Assembly (NCBI GenBank): GCA_950295325.1
Contig: OX485809.1
Coordinates: 1,738,001 to 1,802,000 of the forward strand
Direction: 5' to 3'
DNA from: Polytrichum commune
Taxonomy: Eukaryota; Streptophyta; Polytrichopsida; Polytrichales; Polytrichaceae
Length of the DNA: 64,000 nt
A program made the translations under genes and the position numbers. How positions within the stretch are numbered: the first letter of the stretch is position 1; each line of letters opens with the position of its first letter. The notes beneath the pieces are model-generated. The model was not told where the DNA came from. It did no database searches and saw only the letters and a program-made list of their open reading frames with translations. Positions 42,324-51,972 of the stretch are shown here, one piece after another.

Positions 42324-45255
42324 CTAGGCAGTAAGGCCATAGCGGCCATTCACTGGTGCAGCATTCGTCCATGAATCAAACACGGCATCATAAGGAAAAT
42401 TTTGCAAGGTATATATGTTTTGGCTGTACATGCCAACAACTACACCAAGATGGGGGTCAAGGGAGTTGCGGAGTTTCGTCTTCAAGAAAGACACTGATGA
42501 GAATACACGCTCATCTTCTACACTCCCAATCACATGGACCAGGGCTATCTCTGCAAGTTTCAAATACTCGGGGAACCCATGTGAAAGCACCCTAGAAGCA
42601 GATATTGTGCGCCATATTCTAGTGACAGGATTCACGTCAAAAGGAGGTTCCATGGCAGCAGGGGCGTTGCTCTTCATGGCAATCTTGAAGTAGCCCTGTT
42701 GAGAATCCAACGACCATCGATCAAGGATGCCAGGAATGACCTCCTTATCAACCCCAGTTCCAAGAACTCTGGCATTGCAATACCAATTCTTAAGAGTGTC
42801 CAGATGCTTAGAAAATGTAACTTCAGCATCTGGCTGCAACCAGTATTGCGGGTAGATGACGCCAAGCGCATCCAAGACTGCGTGTTCGGGGAAACGGTGC
42901 TGCAGCTCTTGTATGAGCTGAGCGGCAGCCCCTGCAACAAAACCATAAATTAACACACGTTAATTTAACCATACATGAATCTAATAAAAAATGCACAACA
43001 CCAAAGGATTGGCTAAACACATACATGCTAAACAAACATAAAGATGAGAGGGTTAGGGTGAGGGTACCTGAGCATTGGGTTTTCACATCGTTCACCATTG
43101 CTGCAAATGTTTCACGTGTGATAGGCTCCAATCTGCCCGTCTCTTCGTTCTTGCGCTTGGCAAAGATGTTGCTGCCATTAACAACAAATGCAAGATGTTC
43201 TACATTACAGTTTAGATCAAACATGGCTGGGTTCTCGGGATCATTTTGAACCCAACGTGTGTGAATGTGGTCATGTGTGCCTTCGGTGATGCTCTTAAAA
43301 AGAAAGAACTCGTCGGTGTTGAAGGCTCCTGAATTGCAATTGTACATGCTGTACAACTGCCCCTCGCACACCTTCACTGCCCCTATGAAATCGCAGATGA
43401 AGACATCGCGTTTCTGGGCGAAGGTGATTAGGGAGTCCAGGCATTCTATGAGCGGCAGCAAGGCACACATCCCAATGAGGCAGGTGGGATCACACAACAA
43501 GTCCAACACAGCCTGCAAAAGGGTGAAACAAATGTTAAGCAAATTCAGTTTAATTCAGTTAAGCAAATGTTAACAGCAATTCAACAATTCAACAATTGAA
43601 CTGAAATTGAAACAATGAACAATGAACTGAAATTGAATTGAACTGAAATTGAAATTGACTGAACTGAAATTACAATGAACAATGAACTAAACTGACAATT
43701 GACAATGAAGTGAACTGACAATGAACAATGAACTGAACTGAACTGAACTGAAATTGAAACTGAAGTGAATTGACAATGAACAATGAACTGAACTGAAGGG
43801 AAATTGACTGAAATTGAACTCTGAACATGCAATTACACACAAGACAAAAAAAAAAAAAAACACACATGAAGGCAAGCAAATTACCTCAGCTGACTTCTCC
43901 TTCGAATCGCTGTCCGCCTTCATCTTCGCTATTAGGACCCTGTATTCTTGTATAATACGTCTCAAAGGTTCAATCAAAGAGACCCATCTGGTCTTCACAT
44001 GTTTTAGGAGCTTCAAACCCTTTGTCTCCATCAAATCAGCAAGTTTCACAAATTCTAGATGCCTCTTCGGCGAATGCTTGAAGTAAGCATGAGAGCTCTT
44101 TAGCAAACCCTCGATACGGCTCATTATATCAAGCTGGGACAGTGTCTTGAAGGCCAAGTTGCACCTATGTGCCATGCAATGCACTCCAAGTGCAAAAGGA
44201 GCATACTTACTCTGAATCTGGTGAGTTACACCAGTTTTTGGACCCTGGAAAGTACTAACACCATCTGCACCGAAGCACAGCAGCATTTTGGCAAGAGCAA
44301 GCCTCTCCAATTTGGCAGCTTGGGTCAAGGCGTCTATGATCACATGGGTTAGGTTGTCTGAACCAGATCCTTCAACAACCTTCTCAAGTGATATCAGGTA
44401 AGGGACACGACTCCAATTCTGGACCACATAGGCATGGATGGATATCCATGAGCCATTGTCAATTGTGGTCACTTCATCACATGTTAGTGCAACATAGTTA
44501 GCACCCACCAAGACTCTAGAAATGGCAGTCCTCACTTCAGCATACATGAAATCAGCCATAATCCAACCTGAATTGTCTGACCAATGCATCCTAGGGAAAT
44601 TTGGGACATTCAGAAATTCATACAAGGCTGCCCTACTCTCATACTCCAGCATAGGACGACCATCAGCCAGAATTTGGAACAGGGTTGCAAACTGCATTTT
44701 TTTCTTCTCCCTCTCTAACCTATTCGACTGATTCAATTGTTGCAGCACATTATCGGGAGCTCTGGCATTGTACAGTGCCAAATTCTTTTTATGTTTAGAG
44801 TCCTTAGCCATATACCACTCCCCTTTTTTCACATTATAGGCCGGCATGTTTCTTATTGCCTTGCGCATTCCCTCATGTTTCTTAAGAGTATCCCACTTAG
44901 GTTGCATCAACCTATCTGATTTCTCCATGGTAGAGCAAACTGTGCATTTTACCATGTGCAACCTACCATTGTTTGTTAGGATTCCCTCTGCCCATGGAAG
45001 TTTACAAGCCCACTCCAATTGAAACTTCCTTGTTAGATCATAGTTTTTTCTTGGTTTCTTTTTAGGATTTAGACTCTCACCATCCTCATCGAAATCCTCA
45101 TCGGTGTCAAGAACACTTACCTCTTGCAGATCGGTGGGTGTCTCTGCACCTCCATCCTCCGAAGTGGTGGAGATGATGATGCAGTTCGCAGCTCCCCCAT
45201 GGCGTGCGTCGGAGGACTCGCCTAGACTTGCTGCAACGGCGTCCAAATCATCCAT
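42324..45255 (-). CDS. hAT-family transposase, 807 residues, three exons, intact
   Basis: Exons on the minus strand are 45255-43885, 43512-43068 and 42931-42324. GT/AG borders and phases (0 and 1) give one 807-codon frame. Residues 1-75 are acidic then basic (NPKKKPRK, a possible nuclear signal). About 80-135 is a BED-like zinc finger (VKCTVC then KKHEGM). The RNase H-like core carries Asp260 in LTCDEVTTIDNGSW, Asp331 in FGADGVSTFQG and the CMAHRCNLA motif near 360-368. KTRWVSLIEPLRRI (421-434) follows. The C-terminal hAT dimerisation region includes VEDERVFSSVSFLKTKLRN, with Glu746 as the expected third catalytic residue. Known role: cut-and-paste transposition with 8-bp target duplication, in the nucleus. 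There are no internal stops or frameshifts. It lies inside terminal repeats with matching duplications, so it is probably functional or very recently so. Confidence 0.92.
43581..43820. repeat. Minisatellite in hAT intron 1
   Basis: Irregular repeats of AACTGAAATTGAA and GAACAATGAACTGA fill most of the 372-bp first intron. Long open frames here are low-complexity artefacts. Confidence 0.9.
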
Positions 45256-45282
45256 AGGCGCAGGTGGCGGTGCAGCAGATGT

Positions 45283-45543
45283 TCACATCAAATCGTCGCT
45301 CGCATCAGAGATCGGGTGCGGCACATTGCGTTGAGTCTCCAGCGGCATCGTATTGTCACGGTTGCGGGAGGAGGCGTAGTACACCAGCGTATTTTGTCGA
45401 TGTACGCGCTTCACTCGGCCTCTCTCCGCCTTCGCGCTGAGCACACTCTCACGGTGTGCATCGGTGCTGGCCTTCTTCTTCCTCTGCGAAGAACAGCTTG
45501 CGGCCCCAGGGTGAGGAGATACAACATCGCCATCGCCATCCAT
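45283..45543 (-). CDS. Upstream open frame in the hAT leader, 86 codons
   Basis: ATG at 45543 opens a frame (MDGDGDVVSPHPGAAS...) with a basic patch (SSQRKKK and RGRVKRVHRQ) that stops at 45283, 27 bases before the transposase ATG at 45255. It is either a genuine upstream frame that reduces translation of the transposase, or an N-terminal segment joined by splicing or separated by a frameshift. Sequence alone cannot decide. Confidence 0.4.
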   Translation of the reverse strand: MDGDGDVVSPHPGAASCSSQRKKKASTDAHRESVLSAKAERGRVKRVHRQNTLVYYASSRNRDNTMPLETQRNVPHPISDASDDLM

Positions 45544-45606
45544 CGCGGGGAGACAGGGTTTAGGGAAACACAAGATTGCACCAAGGAAACACAAGGAAAT
45601 GAGTTA

Positions 45607-45835
45607 AGCAAATGAGCAAATGAGCAAGTTAATGAGCAAATGAGCAAATGAGCAAATGAGCAAATGAGCAAAGGAGCATATGAGCAAATGAGCAAAGACA
45701 GAAGATGATCGCAAATGAGCAAAGACAGAAAATGATCGCAAATGAGCAAAGGAGATGATCGCAAAGGAGCAAATGAGCAAATGAACAAAGACAGAAGATG
45801 ATCGCAAATGAGCAAAGAAGATGATCGCAAGGAAG
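45607..45835. repeat. AAATGAGC minisatellite in the hAT leader/promoter
   Basis: Tandem AAATGAGC octamers, with a longer unit of about 26 bp (AAAGACAGAAGATGATCGC plus octamer) repeated several times. It sits between the terminal repeat and the transposase start, where hAT elements keep promoter and transposase-binding repeats. Confidence 0.9.
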
Positions 45836-46500
45836 AAGAACAGGTTGTGCAATGCAATTCAGCATGTGCACATTATATACTAAATCCAAGCTTGTGAATT
45901 CCATTGCAGATGATTGCAACAATTCAATGGAGAGCGACACGGAACAACAACAACCTACACAATCAACACACATTGCAAAGGAAATTGAAAGGGAGCTTGA
46001 AGATGATGTGATGTGCAAGGGCTGAGACAGTGAAGGAGGCCCCTAAAGCAACTAATCAGTAGAAATGGCAATTGCAAACGGCGACTGGCATTGAAGAGAA
46101 GAAGATTAATTGGCGAGTACACCCAGCGATGAAGGAGGAAGAGGGCGAAGGAAGGAGAGCGATGAAGGCGGGAGTTGAGAGCGACGAAGAGCGATGAATG
46201 GAGCGCATCTGGCGCGACTTAAACCCTGCCCAACGGAAAAAGGCGAAGGAGGTGAAGAGAAGTTCCATAAGGCGGCAAGACACAGACGGACGGGAGGCGG
46301 GAGGCGGCGAGGGCTCATCAAATCGAATCGGAGTTGGTGGGGGTGAGCTGGCGAAAATCATCCCAGGCAATGATGGGATATGGCGTACTTAACGCTCTCG
46401 AGGGATGGAATTCGGCGAGACACGCGTCATTCCATCCCATAATTTAACATACAGGTGTCACGCAACTTTTTTTTTTTCATTTTCTGGCGAAATTTCGCCT
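45836..46500 (-). promoter_or_regulatory. hAT 5' subterminal region
   Basis: Noncoding subterminal DNA of the element ahead of the transposase, GC-richer near 46130-46330. Near the tip it has a small inverted repeat TTTTCTGGCGAAATTTCGCC (46480-46499). No core promoter could be singled out. Confidence 0.4.
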
Positions 46501-46523
46501 AAAAAAAAAGGGCTGGTGTGGAG

Positions 46524-46990
46524 TGTTGGAAGAATATGAGAGGCATCACCACAAGCCATGCAAGCTACTATTAGGTTATAAATTAGAGGACATGTATCAA
46601 TGTGCAAGGGCAATGACGTATAGCGAGTATCGGGTATGGAAGGGTTGGAGCATAATTGAGTTTACACTTTACTAATTTAAGGTCTTTAATGTGACTTCAA
46701 TGTCGGTTTTGCTCTTTAAAATAACTTGGTGGACTCCAAATGGTTTGATATGACTCCACCCAAGTACAATCATGACCCAAATGGTCCGGTTTCTTCTATG
46801 GCCAATGCAAAAGACCATGCATACCAATAGGATGCCTTGAAACTTCGAGGACATTAGTGGAGTGTTCAAGAATATAAGAGGCATCACAAGCCATGCAAGC
46901 TACTATTAGGTTGTGTTTAGAGGACATGTGTCAATGTACAAGGGCAATGATGTAGAGTCCATGGCGGGTATGGAAGGGTTGGAGCATATT
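46524..46990. repeat. 333-bp tandem repeat, rest of unit 2 and unit 3
   Basis: Resumes with TGTTGGAAGAATATGAGAGG exactly where the hAT element interrupted unit 2. Unit 3 begins near 46698 (CAATGTCGGTTTTGC) and carries the same ordered blocks, losing similarity after GGTTGGAGCATA. Confidence 0.85.
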
Positions 46991-47149
46991 TGCTAGGCCT
47001 CCTCGAAGTTCTCCTCACCGGGGTTCTCATGAACCTTCACGGTTGACGATGGGTTGATTGGAAGGGAAGAGGTGTGGAGTTGCCCTACCCTTTCGGTGAT
47101 TGAAATTTAAAGGTACCATATAGGCAAGGTGACATGGCACTCTTGCCAC
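46991..47149. other. No gene recognised; short repeat F
   Basis: GGTGATTGAAATTTAAAGGTACCA...GACATGGCACTCTT recurs with changes near 47918-47970. Confidence 0.4.
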
Positions 47150-47152
47150 TTA

Positions 47153-47460
47153 GGGTCGGTTTAGACTACAGCGAAGAAGTGCACATGTCAATTAAGAATT
47201 TCAATTCAAGACAAGGTTATTTGAGGCAATGGTTGGTGTGGTGGACAAGATGGGATAAAAAAAAATTAAATCAAATTAATGTCTCAAGTTGGAGTTCTCC
47301 AGAGGCCAAGGTTCTTGTCTGATGGGTTTTGAGGTTGCCCAAGAAACTTGACCTCCAAAGAACTCACCTAGCAAAGTGATGCCATGTTGGCAGCCATGTC
47401 ATTTTTTCCATCCATACTCGAAGTTCTCCACCAGCAAAGTCTTGGCCGTAGTGTAAACCC
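47153..47460. mobile_element. Harbinger-like MITE
   Basis: The left end GGGTCGGTTTAGACTACAGC after TTA (47150-47152) pairs with the right end, which reads GGGTTTACACTACGGCCAAG on the other strand. The right target copy is not recognisable. Similar in size and ends to the element at 35417. Confidence 0.6.
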
Positions 47461-47539
47461 CGACGAGTGAAGAACCCATTGCATAGCCAATCATATTGCT
47501 CCATTCCCATAAAATTATTGACCAACACACTTTTTCATT

Positions 47540-47830
47540 GTAGTCTAAATTGGTTCTTAAATACACGAGTGGACACTTATCATAGGATCTCGGAACACAC
47601 AATTTATGTGAGATGATCGCCAATTCCATACCATGTCAATCGCCATTTTCTTGATAATTTGATGAGCTCGTATGAATATCTTATTCATGCTCAAAGTGAA
47701 GATTCTCAATGCGATTAAATAGTCACATAGGTTCCACATAATCATGTTGATTATTAAGCCTAGAATGGTTATCATATTTTGAGCACGCAGTCCAATATCT
47801 TTCAAACACATGTCTTTCATGTGTGCATTC
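47540..47830 (-). repeat. Dispersed repeat family C, inverted copy
   Basis: Reverse-strand blocks AATCATGTTGATTATTAAGCCTAGAATGGTTATCATATTTTGAGCACGCAGTCCAAT and ACACATGTCTTTCATGTGTGC correspond to the left part of the family. Confidence 0.6.
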
Positions 47831-49556
47831 TTACATCCACACTTATCCACAAACCATCAATTATAGTTGTCCAGATCAAAGAAATAACCATCAAAGGCCC
47901 ACTTATCTTACCCTTTGGGTGATCGAAATAGAAGGTACCAAATGGGAAATATGACATGGTGCTCTTAGTCTTTATACTACCGGGATGCACACGTGTCTAT
48001 GAATGTTGTTTGGAGAGGGCTTTAGAGAATTAGCAAACACATATTGATTATGTAATTTATTTTATCAATGTTTCCCACAATTATAACACTTCAATTCCCC
48101 CAAATTTATAAGTTTCTTTTGTATAAAACATTGCATGGGTTTTTATTCACAAGAAAATTAGGCTTTAAAACTTGATGACTTCCTTGCAAATTTTGATCTC
48201 AATAGAGTTAAATGTAAAGTCCCTCAAAGAGTGGGTTTGACCCTTCTTTTAGAAAATTTACTATTAAGAGTTCGTTAGTTTCTCAAGTATGAGAGCCTAT
48301 TTGAAAGTTGGGTGAAACTTTGGGACTTCCTTTTCCCATCTCGTAAATTTTAGAGAATTTTAGAATTTAACATAGGGTATGTGCATGGGACATGCTCTAC
48401 TGTATCTCATATTGGTCTATGCAAGGCTAGCTTGACCCACTCATCTTAGTAGGATAGGCTTAAAAAAATTCAAATTTTAATAGTCTAGTACCACTCTTTA
48501 TGTGTGATAATTTAAGCATTAAGAAAATTTGGATGACTTTGTGTTAATTCTCATAAACTCATGGTTTCATCCGCTTCACTTCATGGACAACTCTAATGAT
48601 GCAAACATCAAGGGAGCATATGGAGACACACCTTGCATGTCTTATCCATTTATAAAGGAAGCATGTGTGCTATGCGGGAAGACACATTATGATCTCATTT
48701 TTGCCTCACTAGAGTACTCATAAAAGTTGAAATACTATGCTCTTGAAGACACAAGGAATGGCAATTGATTTTTCAATTTGTGCAGATAAATATTTTTTTA
48801 AATAAAAATAAAAATAAACACACACACACACAAGGAATAGTCATGACGGAAGAGAGCCTTAAATTACATACATTGTAAACATAGTGGTCAAAAGATGGCA
48901 ATAGCCCGCAAGCAAGTAGACTCTTTGTCTTGATTGTTTCCTCATGACTCATTTTTCTATTTGTTGTAAAGACATGGAAGTTCCTCGAAGCGCAACTTAT
49001 GGTTGTTGAACTTTGAGGGTTTAATTTTGAATTTTTGAATTTTTGAACGAGGAAGCGTCCTTTGCGGACAACCATATTCATGTGCATGTGCATGTGCATG
49101 TGCATAATATTATTTAGTTGCATGGTTGTGTTACATTCTATATTTAGCATCCGACATGGGCATCCACTATCTAATCTTCATTGGAAGAAACTTAGAAAAT
49201 ATGAAGAAATTGATGCCGGTATGTATAATAAGAAATGTTGGTTTGATTAGTAAAGATATTTTGAATAGTGTCAGTTTTTTCAACGATAGAGCTGCTATGA
49301 ATAGTAATTTTAGGGAATAATATTGGGATGAAACAACGTGTCTCCCAAGTATTCATGGGATGAATAGTATTTCCTACGCATAGTGATGAGGTATAATTCC
49401 AGTCAAATTTCCAAATTTAGCATGGACATATGAATAGTAAATGAATCTTTGTGGTTTGTTCAAAGGGTCCACATAATATAATTGACATATTCCAAGGTCA
49501 TAGAACCGACCCAAATGGATAAATAATGTTATGTGATTTCTCCCAAAGATATGACC
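47831..49556. other. No gene recognised
   Basis: Short frames only, such as 48529-48723 (plus) and 48773-49150 (minus), without motifs. CA repeats at about 48817-48831 and GTGCAT repeats at 49081-49104. Confidence 0.4.
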
Positions 49557-49925
49557 CTACGGGTCTCTTTGCACTAGAGCTTGAGGGTCCTTGACCCATG
49601 CTATATAAGTTATGTGAATGGTTGAAAAGTTAGAGGCAATCCAAGTTCACTTTAACTTGATCCCGAGCACTTGAGGGACCAAAGAAATATGAATGCTTGA
49701 AAATCTACATGGCATCCTACATGACACTATGTGAATAATGTTTCATGTTGTACTGAATATTGCATTAAGCCCATCAAAACAAAGATCTAGTGCAAAAGGA
49801 GTTTAGAGTTTAGGCTTGTTGCAAAATTGGAGTTCTATTTGCCATGGTGCGGCCTTTAGATAAATTTCAAGGCCCCTTATATTCTCATGGTCATAGCTAT
49901 TGGTTTTTGTGTGTAAAAGTAACCC
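49557..49925. mobile_element. Tourist-like MITE, family A copy (decayed)
   Basis: Keeps the family order GGGTCCTTGACCCATG, CAATCCAAGTTCACTT, GAGGGACCAAAGAAATAT, AAATCTACATGG and TCATGGTCATAGCTATTGG. Both ends are degraded. Confidence 0.55.
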
Positions 49926-51750
49926 AAACTTCCCACATTATTGGTTGGGTATTACCATCAACCAATGGCACTACATTGTAGGTGTTGGAATTTCATGAAG
50001 TGAATGTTGGAGAGTATTCTCTCACATCCTTATAAAGTTGGTCAACATCTTGGTTATTATTATTGTTGTTGTTGTTGGAAGAAATTGAAAATTGAATTGC
50101 AAAAGAACCCAAAACATGCATGTTGAAGTTTGAGGTGTTCACCTTCAGGAATATAAATACAAGGACTCTTCAACGGAGGTCCCTCTTATCACGTACTATT
50201 ACAAATCTCGTTACAAAATTCCATATAGAATTGAAACCCTCTTAAAAGATGGGGAAATGACTTGATGAGACACAAATCAATGAACTTGCATGTATCTCCC
50301 CCAAAGACACCGGCCTTTAAGTCCCAATGTTCTTCCTTGAAAACGCGTGGAAAATATCCGATTCCCCCAATAGTCAACCCATTTTGATTGGACGGACCCT
50401 TGTGGTGGGACACACCGGGAATCAAATGCTAGGATCCAATATTTGAACTTCGCTTTTTCTCTTTTCCTTTTTCCTTTCTTGAGTTACAACTTGAGTTGCA
50501 TCATAAACTTTCAATTGGCACCTACTAATGTTAGTTCGAAACTCCTTTAGAGCTCCGGAGTGATATTTTATAGTGGCAAAAGGAATCGGAAACTCAAATG
50601 ATCCCCTCATTTGATATTATTGCTTAAAACACGGCGAAACACAAGCCATGTGGGAAGAAACCTCATGATTTCTATGGCCAAATTTGGAAGAAATAAGTGG
50701 ACTTAGAACCAATAAGGATGCTTCATTCGCATAGTTCATGTCCTCATATGCTAAGTCCTTGTGGAAAGTAGCCTTGATGAACCTAATTGGTCCATATAAG
50801 GACATGATACAAGAGCCGATGCCAATGTTCTCTTTCAAAAAGAGGACATAATTTCAAGTGACAAAACTATGTGGAATCTACATCATCACCCCTCTCCCTT
50901 GATCTCATTGGTCTATACCCAAGGTATGCCATGTGGAAAGCCATCTCATCATTTCCTTCTTGTTTCGTTGGGAACAATGGCCAAATATGCTCAAATGGGA
51001 ACTTTTAAATTTAAGTTACCTTGTTTGCTAATTAAGGTCAACATCCACGAACGACTATGTGTGAAAAGTGACCCTAATTATTTCACTCAAAAGCAACAAT
51101 CACATAATGATGATATAGGAGCCCACCAACCTATGGCATTACAATCATAGGCCAAAATCTTTGGAGGTCAATGTCCACTCCGTGTGTGCCACGTGGAAAG
51201 CCACATCAAAACATCCATCTCACACCTTGGGAACACATTATGCAAATCTTAAGCATATCATCCCTATTTAGAAAGACAAGTCTTTGACCTCTTACGGCCC
51301 GAGCCTTTTTTCACATTGTAACACACATTGTCAATGTGTTACGAAACGAAAATTGTAACACTTGGAAAATAGGAAGTTTGTGAGGGAAAACCGTCTTATG
51401 GTAGTGTGGGCAACACCAAGCAAACATGTTTCAAAATTGGCATTCAAACTCATTGTGAGAAGCATTCATCATATGGTCAACAACTTTAATCATTTCTAAA
51501 ACATGCATAGGAACTTCAAATATGAATATTGAATTTCGTACATATTTATATTCAAAACAAATGTCGTTGTTTTCTTTTCTATAGCGGAGTTTCATCCATC
51601 GTGCCATCCATGTTTATAAAAGTACAATATTTCTACTAGATGCCCCAAGTTTGGAACTTTACTTTCGTGACAATTAAACCGACTCAAGTTCTATAGAAAT
51701 GTAAAGAAATTTCTTCCCAAATTTTCAAAATGAAGTTGATTTATACACAC
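49926..51750. other. No gene recognised; scattered family E fragments
   Basis: Fragments GCCATGTGGGAAGAAACCTCATGATTT (near 50646) and GCCATGTGGAAAGCCATCTCATCATTTCC (near 50928) belong to the repeat at 55310-55860. Frames of 60-90 codons have no motif. Confidence 0.45.
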
Positions 51751-51752
51751 TA

Positions 51753-51970
51753 CACTAAATATGATATTTAGTGTGACTTATTATTTGAAATTACGCAAAG
51801 CTATATTTATTTAAGGGTCATCTCATGTTTTACCAACAAAAGTTAAAGTGGTAATTTGGACATTATAGAACATTGACAACTTCACTTGATAAAAAATCAC
51901 CTCAATAGTAAAAAAAATATAGCACTGTGTAAATCAAAATCGTAAGTCACATTAAATATCATATTTGGTG
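51753..51970. mobile_element. TA-inserting palindromic MITE, family M copy 3
   Basis: Starts CACTAAATATGATATTTAGTG and ends CATATTTGGTG, with TA at both sides (51751-51752, 51971-51972). The inverted arms extend into TGACTTATTATTTGAAATTACGCAAAGCTATAT and its partner. It sets the family ends and target site. Confidence 0.8.
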
Positions 51971-51972
51971 TA

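Larger units (their letters stand above)
41699..46515 (-). mobile_element. Complete hAT transposon, probably autonomous
   Basis: The ends are CAGCCTTTTTTTTT at 41699 and, on the other strand, CAGCCCTTTTTTTT at 46515. Perfect 8-bp duplications GTGTGGAG flank at 41691-41698 and 46516-46523. The uninterrupted site is recoverable from the neighbouring tandem units (GACAT.AGTGGAGTGTT at about 46853). The element is 4817 bp, within the range of plant hAT elements, and contains one intact three-exon transposase gene on the minus strand. Perfect duplications and an open frame suggest recent movement. Confidence 0.95.

Noticed and set aside
43581-43880. Several low-complexity minus-strand frames
   Set aside because: They are the minisatellite inside hAT intron 1, read in different frames.
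45411-46018. Leucine/cysteine/serine-rich frames resembling membrane proteins
   Set aside because: Translation of the AAATGAGC minisatellite.
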